From Podospora comata (lineage: Eukaryota > Ascomycota > Sordariomycetes > Sordariales > Podosporaceae): a DNA stretch of 64,000 nucleotides. The notes beneath the pieces were generated by a model. The model ran no database searches. It saw only the letters and a list, made by a program, of their open reading frames with translations, and was not told the DNA's origin. The translations under genes and the position numbers were made by a program. Location of the stretch: assembly GCA_017354895.1 (NCBI GenBank), contig CP071493.1:62001-126000 (forward strand), given 5' to 3'. Positions 53,550 through 64,000 of this stretch are shown here, one piece after another. Position 1 is the stretch's first letter, and every line of letters starts with the position of its first letter.

Positions 53550-56186
53550 ATGAGTCGATGGCATCTAGAGACTTGCATGTCACCTGATGTGGTGGTGACT
53601 GGTGGAACACACATCTACTGCATGATATGCAACCAAGCACCAGACATTGACAAGCTTGTTACCGACCCTGGTCATCAGAATCCCACAGCACCTTTGATTC
53701 CGCCAGATGAGCCGTACGGCGCATACAACCTTTCATGGCCGCCGGGCATACCCTATAGAAGGACTGGGCAGCATATCACAAGGGAAGAACCAGTGGACCG
53801 AAATGAAGCAGAGAACAGCAACTCCTCAGAGGGCTTGGCCAGTAACATCCAAGTTAGGGCCGCGTATGAGAAGGCATCGGGTCCGGATAAGTTCCGACTC
53901 ATTTGCCTTCCAAGCACAGACGATGTGAATACACCTGTTCACTTGACGCTCGAGACGTATGGCGATGAGCGCTATCCGGAATACGAGACTGTGTCGTATA
54001 CATGGGGCGGAGAAGATGAAGACGGAACCCTTTGCAAGCCAGTCTTTGTTGGGCCTTACTGGGACGTGTTGCTGCAGACCAAAAATTGCTGGGAAATGCT
54101 GAGATTCCTCAGACCTCGGCGAGGCTATCGCTTGGTCTGGGTTGACGCCATCTGTATCAACCAACTGGACTCGCTGGAGAGAGCAACACAGGTGGCGAAG
54201 ATGAGATCGATTTACAAAAACAGTCGACGAACGGTTGTTTATTTGGGCCCTGAGATCAGTCCTATCACCACACATGCCCACCCAGTCCGACTCTCAGCAA
54301 GAGAGGCAGTCACCTTGTCGCGAGGAGGGGAGACTGAGCTCATCGGTTCGGGCGGCAAAGTAAACTTGGGGCATTTGCTTCTGTGTCGGTACTTTAGTCG
54401 CATCTGGGTAATTCAAGAACTTCTCCTGTCACGCCAAGTATCAATTCCAGTTCGCGATATGGAGATAGATTTTGACTCACTGAGCATCAATGCTATCCCC
54501 GGGCAGGCCGGCGAGGGCAGACGCCCAAGACAGCTCTGGGACAGTACGCCTGCGCCGTGGTTCCAATACTTATCCCAGGGAGGCTACTTACGTCATGGTC
54601 TCCTGGACTGGACACTGCTGACATCTTCGTCGACTGCTTCAGACACGCGTGACGAGTTGTTTAGCCTCCTGGGTCTAGTTCCTAACAACAATTTAACGCC
54701 AGATTACGGAATTTCCCGGATGCACGCGCAGATAGGAGTTGCCGCACACTCGCTGTTCCGCCTTGGTTCCTTCGAAAACTTCTACATAGCTCCCACTCAG
54801 CAGAGAGAACGACCCGAAAATTATCCATCTTGGGTGCCCTACCGAGCTCGAACAGGGGGAGCAGCACGAGTGTCATGGACATCCCAGGAACCAGAACGTG
54901 TTCTCCAGGAATTCTACGAGGCCCTGAAGCGCCACTTTGATAAGTCTTATTCAGGCCGTCATGCAATCTATCAGCCGGAAGAAGATAATGAAGCAACCCT
55001 TTGGACGACCGAAGCTACCATCGATGTAGACACAGCAGCCTTGAGCCTTAAAGCGACGCATTTGGCGACATGTACGGATGTGCCTGTTGAGGTTCCTTTT
55101 ATCAAGGAGAACCATTTCAGGTCACGTACTGAGAGGGAACCCGAATGGAAGGCCTTTGTGGTGCGGTCTAACGAGATGGAGATGTATCTTCTCTCAAGCC
55201 GGAGCAGTGCCCTTGATGAAGTAGTTGAACCATTCGACCACATCTACTGGCTGCACAGGGATTATACAAAGGAAGCAACGCCAGGGTTCTTGATCCTGCG
55301 TCCCATAAAAGGACAAGAGGGGAAACGGTTTCGATTGGTCGGCTTTTGTAGCCAGGTGTTGTTTGTCGAGGTCTTCGTTGCCGGACGGAAGACTGTCCCA
55401 AACAGGCAACCAAACAGGGCATGCAGTATCGCTATTCATTATCTTTCTTCCTCTAATCTTCAGAGAGGATTGAAGCGAGCTGTGGATGATGCTGTCACCA
55501 AGTTTGGATGTTTAGAGGAATTGTTTCCAGGCGTAGTCACACCACAGGGTCAACTGTGGAGTTTCTTGGCCTTGATGAAGCTGGCCTCCTGGCCATCGGA
55601 GCCGTTCACTTTCTTCTCGGAATACCTGAGCCACCTTGACTCAAGATACGATGGCGTGGTTACCAAGGAAATGAGGAGACTTGAGGACGACCAGCACGAA
55701 GTCGAGATCCTTACCATCACCGTGCCATCCGCCGACATATCCAAGTTTGTGTTATCATGGGGATACTTGCGCCCTCCTTTCGTCAAGTTTCAGCAGCTAC
55801 AATCACGGGAGGACCAAGATGTATCATGGGACGAAAGCAGAGTTGTTATAGTGGAAACTCTCCAGGAAGATGATGTGCTGCGGCTCCGGGCTGAACTGAG
55901 CGTCAAGGACCTGGCTGACCTGAGGAGAAGCGGGAAGCGTGACAGTTCGGGCCCCGGTGAGCAGCAAATCAGCAATGTAATTTCACCGGAGGCTCAGACT
56001 GTCTGGAAAAACTTTCAAGAGCTGGAAAAGGCGCGCTGGGCGACAGGAGGAATGGGCATCCAGGAGATGGTCGGACTTGTTCAATCTGGCCAAGACACAA
56101 GTTCAATGGCTTGTCCTGAATGGCCGGCTGATATCGTGGATGCGTTTCAGGCTCAGGGCAACACTTTACAAATCACGATTGTGTAG
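53550..56186 (+). CDS. HET-domain protein, HET-6-like
   Basis: Single exon. The ATG at 53550 (A at -3; MSRWHLETCMSP) gives 878 residues; the ATG at 53400 would add 50. The N-terminus holds closely spaced cysteines (HLETCM, YCMICNQAPD) that could bind metal. The HET blocks follow: ETVSYTWGGEDEDG (about 147), LVWVDAICINQLDSLERATQ (about 196), then YKNSRRTVVYLG and YFSRIWVIQELLLSRQV (about 281). SSTASDTRDELFSLLGLVP is the usual end of the domain in HET-6/Tol-type proteins. The C-terminal half has no recognisable repeat or NTPase. The reading frame is intact throughout. Its partner lies head-to-head. Confidence 0.9.
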   Translation: MSRWHLETCMSPDVVVTGGTHIYCMICNQAPDIDKLVTDPGHQNPTAPLIPPDEPYGAYNLSWPPGIPYRRTGQHITREEPVDRNEAENSNSSEGLASNIQVRAAYEKASGPDKFRLICLPSTDDVNTPVHLTLETYGDERYPEYETVSYTWGGEDEDGTLCKPVFVGPYWDVLLQTKNCWEMLRFLRPRRGYRLVWVDAICINQLDSLERATQVAKMRSIYKNSRRTVVYLGPEISPITTHAHPVRLSAREAVTLSRGGETELIGSGGKVNLGHLLLCRYFSRIWVIQELLLSRQVSIPVRDMEIDFDSLSINAIPGQAGEGRRPRQLWDSTPAPWFQYLSQGGYLRHGLLDWTLLTSSSTASDTRDELFSLLGLVPNNNLTPDYGISRMHAQIGVAAHSLFRLGSFENFYIAPTQQRERPENYPSWVPYRARTGGAARVSWTSQEPERVLQEFYEALKRHFDKSYSGRHAIYQPEEDNEATLWTTEATIDVDTAALSLKATHLATCTDVPVEVPFIKENHFRSRTEREPEWKAFVVRSNEMEMYLLSSRSSALDEVVEPFDHIYWLHRDYTKEATPGFLILRPIKGQEGKRFRLVGFCSQVLFVEVFVAGRKTVPNRQPNRACSIAIHYLSSSNLQRGLKRAVDDAVTKFGCLEELFPGVVTPQGQLWSFLALMKLASWPSEPFTFFSEYLSHLDSRYDGVVTKEMRRLEDDQHEVEILTITVPSADISKFVLSWGYLRPPFVKFQQLQSREDQDVSWDESRVVIVETLQEDDVLRLRAELSVKDLADLRRSGKRDSSGPGEQQISNVISPEAQTVWKNFQELEKARWATGGMGIQEMVGLVQSGQDTSSMACPEWPADIVDAFQAQGNTLQITIV

Positions 56187-56603
56187 GGTAAAGTATGCCA
56201 ACTGGACTGAATCAGGCCTCGAAAATAGCTAACAAGCCTTAAAAGATAGTTGATAGGCTTGGACGAATAGTCAAAAGGCCTGTTTTTATTCTAAAAAGAC
56301 ATAGCCGTGACTGTGTAAGCCACCACCAAGGCACAAGGCGTAACACCTCATTGGTCGGGCTTATAAGAGGCTGCAAGTGCCCACACATGGCAATCGGACC
56401 CACAACAGGCTAGCACGGACAATATCCCTGACCATCACATGTCAAGCGTGCAAGCTCCCTCAGGTTCATCCAGAGAAGCAAGCTCAGTGTCGTGGTGATT
56501 CTGTTGTCTTGGCAGAGGAAGAACCCAGAATACCTATTCTCATTCAAACTTGAGCAACCGTCCCTTCTTAAAATCATGACACTGCCCGTGTACAATCAGG
56601 TGA
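56187..56603. other. Intergenic, tail-to-tail
   Basis: 3' flanks of the HET gene and MTC1. Short AGCCTT/AGGCTT-like motifs recur at 56214-56282 without clear order. Confidence 0.55.
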
Positions 56604-58178
56604 CTAAATGAGACCAGCTCTGGCAGCCTCCCCTCCACCCTCGGCCATCACGCTCTCTACCTTTTGCTTCCCCTTCATTATGCCAGCTCCCTCTCCTACA
56701 CCCATGCGACGAGCGACATAGCGTTGCGCCACAACGCCTACCGACAAACTCAGCGCCTCTTCAAGCCACTCTGCAACCCATTCCCTCGGGTCAACCCCGC
56801 CGCTCTCGATAATGTCCCTGATATCATCCGGCACTCGTCCAAACTGCTCCTCAAACTCATCCTCGTCGCTCTCACCCGCTGAAGGCGCAACATCTAGCCA
56901 CTTGATCCATTTTGCCGGGACCCCTTGGCTAACAGCCGAATACCGAATGTCGTGGACGGGATCGAAAATGTAAATGGCAAACACGACTTGGTCATCATTC
57001 TCTTCCTCCTCCTGGGCCATGCTGTCCTGCTTGGCCTTTTCTTCTCCCGCCGTGCCCGCAAACAGACCCTTGTCTCCCTTGACAGAAACAGCCTGGACAC
57101 TGAGGAAGATATCCGACGAGCGCACAGGGTTGGATTCAGAGACGGGCTCCAAGGCTCTCTGGCGAGCTGCCTCAATCCCACCACGGGAGCTGAAGTAGTC
57201 GGTGGCGTATCCCTCCGCGTTGGCCCTGCACAGCTTGGAGCCTTCCACCAGTCCACCAACAATCCCCAAGTCTCTCCCAGGAGCATCCGTGACTCTCCAC
57301 CATGGACCGTCGCGCCAGCCGGCAGTAGAGTGTTGCGCATTGGATGCGGCACCAGATTCTTGCCCACGCTGAATGACAAGCAGGTCCCCTCCTTCTACCT
57401 GAGCCATAACCCGGTTGAAGACTGCGTAGATGATGGGGTCAAGTGACGGATAGCCGACTAGGTCGTGAGTAATGTGGATCAGGAGACGCTCGTGGGAGGA
57501 AATCGGCGGCGCAAGGGTGTGGAGGATTGTGGTGAGGGAGGGAAGGGCACGGTGACGAAGCTCATCGCCTGAACAGAAGCACACTGTTAGTCTAGATCAT
57601 AATCCCATTCCGTAAATATGGTACCACATACCTAGGCCGCGCAGAGCACCGACATTTCCACGAACTTGATCGGCCCATTTGCGAGCCTCTTCATTCTGCT
57701 GAATCTCCTTGACAGCGGCTTCTGCTGTCTTCATCGCTGCCGTCGCGGTAGACAGCAAGCCACCCCACCAGCCACCACCGCTGCTCGATGCGGTGGCTGT
57801 CGCTTGAGGTTGCTCGAGCTTCTTCTCCACCTCGTCGGAGCTGGTGGCGCTGGGGGTGGCATGGTAGGAACCGGTACTCTCGGCTGACTTGCGAGCAGTG
57901 TCGGCGCGAGGAGGGGTGTTGGTAGATGTGCGCTTCAGCGCCGGCGAAGCTTTCTGTACATTTTCGCGGATGCGAGGCGTGTGAGGTCGCGGTGCCTTCT
58001 CCTCGCCGAGTTGGGTTTCGAGCTCGGCCAGGGGGTCAAAGTCATCGGTCGCGGGGTCTGGCTTGCCCTTTGCAGGCAGCTTTGTCTTGGGGGCTTTAGT
58101 GGTGGCCGAATCAGCGCCGATATCCTTGAACAAGTCATCAATATCGTCGTCGGCAGCCTTTGCTTTGTGGGTGGTCAT
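56604..58178 (-). CDS. MTC1: MTC1-like protein (maintenance of telomere capping 1; DUF5427)
   Basis: Exons 58178-57632 and 57568-56604 over a 63-bp phase-1 intron with a GACTAAC branch site give 503 residues. The N-terminus is acidic then disordered (DDDIDDLFKDIG, Pro/Thr/Ser-rich). Next come an amphipathic helix region (GGGWWGGLLSTATAAMKTAE, ARKWADQVRGNVGALRGLG) and the conserved core: HTLAPPISSHERLLIHITHD, LVGYPSLDPIIYAVFNRVMA and YIFDPVHDIRYSAVSQGVP. Yeast MTC1 was found through synthetic effects with telomere capping, but the protein is cytosolic/vesicle-associated and its biochemistry is unknown. The intron joins at RGL-G-DEL, which matches family continuity. Confidence 0.88.
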
Positions 58179-59151
58179 TTTGGCGGTGATGAGGTTGGTG
58201 TTCCGACTGTTTGCGACGCCGTGACGGACTGACGGTTTGAGTCGCGAGCTGCAAGTGGAGAAGTGCGAGCAGAACCGGGGGGCGGGCTGCCCAACCTGAA
58301 AGAAGGTTGGATGGGATTGAATGCGGGGATGTTATCTCAATAATGGATTGGAAGTATGTAGTGCTATGATTAGTCGTTCTAAGCAATCGTATCCGTATGG
58401 GCTGCAATACACGACCAGAAAGATGACAGTCGGGTCTCACGATGGCAGATTCGCAAACACAACGATGCATAAGCCAACCACCACAGCTTCTTCAGTGGAA
58501 ATGCAAAGTGGTGTTGTTGCGTCACGGGCCAAAATGGCAGAGGTCAGGGGAGCCCAGGCATCAAATCAACGCCTAGCTCCACTGAGTGTTATGCAGCAGC
58601 TGATTGGTTGAGCCGCAGTGCTGCAGTCCAAACAGGTTCTCAGCCGGCGGGTGATGCCAGCTGTGGGAGTGGGGATAGCCGGGCGGCGCGGAGTGCCAGG
58701 GGCCTGGGCTTATTCGGGAACCTCCAGAAAATTGACGTGAGAAGAAATCTACATGCAAGGAGGAGCGTAACAAGACCAGCATCTGACTGCAGCTTGTGCC
58801 GATATCTCTCATCCGACATTTGTCCAGGGCTGTTCATGAGAAGAGAGTCACAAACCTTGTTTCTGACGACATCCCTTGTCCTCTTGTTTTGTTCTACTGC
58901 CTCTCACTTGGGGCAATTTGCGGGCTTGCAAGAGGGTTATTTACAAGCGACCAACCGGATCTGACCTTGACCCTGACACGTTGGATGCCCGCCTAGTGCC
59001 ATCACTTTTTTCGCCTCACTCACACAACACTACTCTCACCACACCCTCAACACCGGCTTACACCGTCAGTCTCACCAGGGAAGCTCACCGTCTCGAGTCT
59101 ACTTAACCAAGCTGTCCTGGTACGTGGATTGAATTACACATTCCTCCTATA
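58179..59151. other. Intergenic: divergent promoter MTC1 / large nuclear-type protein
   Basis: About 970 bp, no supportable gene or motif. Confidence 0.55.
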
Positions 59152-60352
59152 ATGGACCGCGGTCGTGGAGGTGGTCGTGGGCGCGCGACCAAGAAGCAGC
59201 GTGCCGGTCTACCACCATCTCACCATCCATATCCGGAATCGCTTCATACGCCAGGCCCTTCATTTGTCTCTCCGGATGTTTCTCTTTTACCAAAAGTCCC
59301 CCAGTCAGCTCCCCAACGCGGGAACAAATCCAGGCCGGTAAATCAAACACCACATCGCGCCTCCTCACCCATGAGCATGTCAACTACAGGCACCACGTCA
59401 GCACACCACAGCTTTCGGGCATTCGCTCCAAAAACCGACAAGCCAGGTAGAAGCAACACTTTTCACTCGAGCTTCACCTTTGAGTCGCCAACCAATCATG
59501 GAATGGCACCCGAGGCTCCCATGGGCCGGAAGAGAGCCAAAACCTTTGAGACGGCCACCACGGCCAGCTTTGAGGGTGAAGACGAGGCACATTCAAAAGG
59601 TGGACACTCTCTTAGAAAAAGGACTCGTATTGATTACGCTCAAGTTCTCGACGATGAGATTGGCCTTGCTGCGGCGAGAAACGGTGCCGAGTTGCCCCCG
59701 AAAATGACGGCAGCTGCTCCCACTGTTGCCCGGCCACGCAAGAGAAAAGGCGCCCATTCACAAGATGATACGGACGATGAGGCCGATGATGTCTCGTCGA
59801 CTACGAAGCGTCGACGAGCTGACAAGTCTCCTGCTGCCCCTCGCGCCGCATCGCGTCGCCGGAATACCGGCAAGAAACTGCCCACCGGAATGAGCGCCTA
59901 CATCGATCAGCCATCAGACAACGATGCCGTGCAGGACACGATTCTTGTTGGGGTTTCAATGGATGCGGATGAGGAATCGGAACAATCATCATATCGAGAA
60001 TCGGATTCAGCACCTTCATCTCCAGAAGGAACTAACCCAGCAAGGCGACAAGACCAGCAGCCAGAGACGTCCAAGCAGAAAGACCCTGTAGCTGCGATCA
60101 ATCAGCCGGCGATGATTGCACCAGAGAATGGAACGGGATTGAAGTTACCTGCCGCTGAGGTGAATGGCCAAGTGAATTCAAACGGCATTGAGTCGGCGAT
60201 GGATCTCTCGTTGGACCATGTGCCCGAGACTGCTCCAAATTCGGCCCAACCACGATGCCCCGTTCAACTTGAACAGAGTCGTCAAGAGCAACACCATGAG
60301 GAGCTACACCACAACGCCCCTTCTTTCATTGAATTAAACGGGACCCATTTGG

Positions 60353-60398
<46 letters not shown>

Positions 60399-63300
60399 TC
60401 AGACAGAAAAGCTTGACCCAGTTTCCGGCTTTCCAACTCCCGCCACAAAATCTCTTCAGCCTGCCATTGAAAACTCGGTAGCTTTGTCCCAGCTTTCCGA
60501 GTCTATTGCACCAACGTCAACCGACAATACAGCTTTAAGACAAAGTTTTACCGCCGCAGAATCGCCAGTTTCCGAGCCGATCCCCCAGGAGCTGATGCCA
60601 GTTCAGAAACCAAAGCCCCAGGGATCACCAGCTGTGGAAAGTGCGCCTGGTCAATTTGACGGCGCTGTCGAGCTAGAGTCAGGATCACCTCGCGAAGTCG
60701 ATCCGCCGGAAGCGCAGTCGCTGTCGACCGCAACAGTTGCCAGTCGGCCAGTCTTGCGCGCGCCCAAGCCCGTGGGACCTGCGCGCCTGCCAAGGTTGGA
60801 GCGCATATACGAGGCCGAGACTCCTTTTGCCTCAGCGCTCAATCTCGAGCCATATGAGGACGAGGACGTCATCTTGCCCGGCCCATATACCGAATGGGTG
60901 TACGCTGAAGAAGCACCACCCACGCCAACACCAATGCCGACTCCGACACCGACTCCCATGCCCATGGATAACATCACGTCAGAGGTTACCTGGGATGTGA
61001 CCAGGCCGCTCAGGAGAAAGGACTTTGACAAGTTGCACCGGGTAGAATCAAAGCGGCGCAAGGAACAAGGCCTCCCTCAAATCACTTTCCGAGATTTCAA
61101 CAATGAATGTGCGCGGCTTCACCAAGCTGCCATCAAGGCCCAGTGTCGAGCTCAAGTCACGTCTACTCCCCAGCATCAAACGGCGCCGGGAGTTATAGTT
61201 AGCCCTTCCAGGAAGACACTACCAGATAGCGAAGCTTTGGAGCCACAGTTGCCAACTGCTGCGCCGTCGCCAGCTGCGGAAGATGATGGTCAACTCGATG
61301 CTCAGTTCGATGGGATGGATGACCAGCAAGAAGCAGATGACGATCAAGAGCCAGATGAAAATGAAGCCCCGATACCAAATCGGCAGAGCAAGCGCGCAAT
61401 GGATCCAATCGAGGTTACTAAGGACTATCCTCGTCAGTATCTTTTCCCTAAACTCCGGGACCCTGCCGAGTTTGCTGCACTGCTAGAGAACCCCGAGGAG
61501 CTGGATACGGAAACTCTGGTCAATTCGACTGCCGCCGCCGTCGAGGCCCTTCACTCCTATCAGCAGGAGTACCAAGAACTTAAAAGGATAATCGACGATG
61601 AGGAGAACTCCAAGAGACGACAAGCTAACGACAAGACCATTGCCAACTGGGAAAATCGCCAAAAGGATGACGAGCCACTGCCGTGGCGTCGTCACTACGA
61701 TGAGCCGATCAAGGGGCCTCCTCCCTTTGAGCTCCGAGGTGCACGGGCTCCTAAACCCTATGTCGACGACCCCGTTCTCGAATATCAGCGTGAGCAAGAT
61801 CGCATCATGGCCCAGGCGTATGGCTTCAAGCACAATAACCATGTGTCCTTGATTGGCCGTCAGAATCCCGAGGAGCAGCGGTGGGAGGCGCCGGAAACAA
61901 GGCTCCGAGAGCGCAAGAGAACCGAGAAGGCTGCCGAATTGGCGGAAGACAATGTTGTTGAAGGGAAACGAACAAGGAGACCTCGTCAGATTGCCGACCA
62001 GAGCAAGGAAGCCAGCCGCGCAGGCACCCCAGCTCTCCCCGCCCCTCCCACAAGGCGTCCACGCAAAACAGCGACGGCAGCTGTCACCAACGGAGATGTC
62101 ACTGAATCAACCGACCCGGCACCCATCCCAGAGTCTGTGACAGAGTCTCCACGCAAGCAACGCGCTGCAGCAGCCGCAGCCCGTGCCAGGCAAATCGCAG
62201 ACGAGGAGTCGGCCTCTTCGGTTCCTCCCCAGGATAGCAGTCAGGGCGACGAAGACTATAATGCCACACAGCCTGCCAAAGTTCGCAAGCGCGAAGCTGT
62301 GGACGCGCCTTCGTCTGCACGCACATCAGAACCCGTCAAACCCGGAGCCAAGAACAAGCGGTTTAGCAAGGCTCCAACTTCAGCGCCCATGCCGTCTGGT
62401 CCCGAGACTATTATGCCTTCCTTCTACGGCCACCCATCTGCAGCCTTGGCCCAGCCCGAGTCCAGACCATCGACCGCATCCTCTGAACGATCCGATCGCA
62501 CTGCTGAGACGACCGAGTCGACGTATTCTCTACGTGACAAGCGCAAGCGCAACTTTGTGCTTGAGAATGATCCCGAGCTCGAGGCTCGCCCGCAGAGACG
62601 CAAGGTTCCTCAAAAGTCACTGAATAACAATCCCGAACCGAACGTGAAGCCGACGGCTACCAAGAAACCACGTCAGCCTCGTCAAACTCCCCTTTCGCGT
62701 CCTCCACCAGAACCCACACCGGATCCTCCCGTCGAGCAAGCGCCTCCTCAGATTCCGATTGCGCCTCAGCAAGCTGCGCCCCCGCCCCCCCCAAGCGGAG
62801 GTTTGAAGGCACCCACCTTGATCTACAGCAGCCCTGCGGTGCCGCAACCAGTTCCTGTGCTGGCTCCGGCGAAGCCATCTGGACAGCCACCGGGGCCGTT
62901 CTTGCATACCTTCAATTCGGCTCCTGCTTTTCAACACGGAATCCCCCCTCCACCTGCCGCTCCGCCGGCCATCAAGAAACCGATCACGAGGATCAAGCTC
63001 ACCAACACGACTGGTCTTGTCAAGGGCAGACCAATCGGCAAGGGCTCCCGTGGTGGCGGCAAGCCGGGCGGCTCCACGTTGAATGCAGAAGGCAAACTGC
63101 CAACCTTGACCGAGCTCCAGGCTGAGGCGCCAGAGAAGAGCTACTCGGAAATGAGCAAAAGTGAAAAGATGAGCTACTCGATGAGAAGTGAGTTCTTACC
63201 CCTCAACAACATATTGTTTTCGGTATGCTAACAAATGACACAGGACGCTGGGCTTCGGGAGAGATGCAAGGCGCGGTCGAAAAACGCCGGACGACCCTCG

Positions 63301-63728
63301 CCAACAAGAAGGCGGAGAAAGCGACTGGCCGGCCTGGTGAAGATTCGGCTCCTGGATCGGCCAATCACTCGGGAGCGAGCACACCCCAACCGCAGCCCCA
63401 AATGCTGCCGCAGCCACCGCAAGTTCAGGCTCTGCCACCAGTCCAGCATCAGATTCCAGCACATCAACCACCGATGGGCATGATGATGGGCTCAGGGCCT
63501 CTTGCATTGCCTGGAGGCCCTCCGCCCCCGCCTGCTCCTCATGGTCCACCGGTCCTTGTGCAGCCGAGAACTCTGCAGCCTCCGCCTGCCATGCAACAAC
63601 CTCAGCCTTGGGGTCCGCCGTCTATCATGCCAGGACAAGCAGGGCAAATGGTATTTTCGTTCCCTCCACCACCTCATCAGTTCCACGGTCATCCGGGACA
63701 TCCAGGGCATTCTGGACCCATGAACTAA
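59152..63728 (+). CDS. Large low-complexity, probably nuclear protein of unknown function
   Basis: Exons 59152-63187 and 63244-63728 over a 56-bp phase-1 intron (TGCTAACAA branch) give 1506 residues. It opens with an RG-rich tract (MDRGRGGGRGRATKKQR). Several basic clusters could be nuclear localisation or AT-hook-like signals (ARPRKRKG, TTKRRRADK, KRTRRPRQ, TRRPRKT). Two ordered-looking regions stand out: about 540-660 (LEPYEDEDVILPGPYTEWVY, RRKDFDKLHRVESKRRKEQ) and about 755-930 (YPRQYLFPKLRDPAEFAALL, EPLPWRRHYDEPIKG). A block at the splice joint reads SEKMSYSMRRRWASGEMQG. A Q14 tract and Pro-rich tail complete it. I do not recognise the family; a chromatin or transcription role is inferred from composition only. 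Confidence 0.75.
60355..60396 (+). repeat. (CAA)14 coding for polyglutamine
   Basis: Fourteen pure CAA codons within the large nuclear-type protein. A perfect triplet run of this length is likely to vary between strains; the frame is kept by unit changes. Confidence 0.95.
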
Positions 63729-64000
63729 ATCGTAGGAGATGAAAAGATCGATCTCTTGTTGTCAATTGGAGGAAAGGAACTTTTGATGGGAGTAAAGGAT
63801 CTTGATTTACACGAGAGAGGAAACACTAGTCGTGTGGAGTGTTTGGACGGAACGGCGTCAACCTTTGTAGCGGTCTGGTGTCAAAGGCCGCGTGTTCCGT
63901 TACAAAAAGGAGCGGGTGAAGAGAGTTAAAGATCTCATTTTTTTTCAGTTGTTCGGGTCAAAGCAGTCATTTTCCAATCTCATGGGAGAAGAGAAACTTG

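Noticed and set aside
1-64000. tRNA genes, transposons, RIP-mutated relics and virus-like elements
   Set aside because: No B-box plus cloverleaf, no terminal repeats, no transposase, integrase or reverse-transcriptase frames, and no AT-rich blocks were found on reading both strands by eye.

Overview
The window looks like a gene-dense, repeat-poor piece of a filamentous ascomycete chromosome, most likely Sordariomycetes and plausibly Sordariales. The signs are short introns (47-106 bp, apart from one of 268 bp) with GTRNGT-type donors and CTAAC/CTGAC branch sites, two HET-domain genes, Pth11-type rhodopsin-fold receptors, a 7TM-RGS receptor and a metacaspase with a Q/G/Y-rich prodomain. The species cannot be fixed from the sequence alone. 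I find 25 protein-coding genes, one cut by the left edge. I see no tRNA or rRNA gene, no recognisable transposon and no CRISPR array. Exon boundaries below were built by hand from splice sites, reading phase and protein family fit.

Left third (1-30.9 kb) is mostly housekeeping: Cdc1/Ted1-like phosphoesterase (partial), a secreted Gln-rich repeat protein, TIM50, an F-box-like protein, nitronate monooxygenase, a Dal5-type MFS permease, a seven-transmembrane RGS receptor, metacaspase, a WW-domain protein, a CDC25/Acr2-like phosphatase, the spliceosomal SmG protein, an NTR2-like spliceosome factor, a Vps3844-type membrane protein and a conserved-looking protein of unknown function. Middle (31-50.3 kb): a DHA1 drug/H+ antiporter, a large GT2 polysaccharide synthase, two Pth11-type receptors, malic enzyme, ribosomal protein uL14 (RPL23) and a secreted alpha/beta hydrolase. 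Right (50.7-64 kb): a divergent pair of HET-domain genes, MTC1 and a very large low-complexity nuclear-type protein.

Divergent (head-to-head) pairs dominate the layout: TIM50/F-box, metacaspase/WW, SmG/NTR2-like, Vps3844/unknown, hydrolase/receptor, HET/HET and MTC1/nuclear protein. Two pairs make functional sense: SmG with the NTR2-like factor (splicing) and HET with HET (non-self recognition). The RPL23 promoter carries a telobox / CACGTGAC / telobox arrangement recalling the Tbf1-Cbf1 ribosomal-gene control known in other fungi.

The most unusual items are the Gln-rich secreted repeat protein, a 222-nt tract with no G on the + strand directly ahead of the nitronate monooxygenase start, the HET-HET divergent pair (one HET domain split by a long insert), the metacaspase/WW pair with matching low-complexity tails, and the intron placed directly after the catalytic cysteine of the CDC25-like gene. 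I did not find a clearly new multi-gene system.
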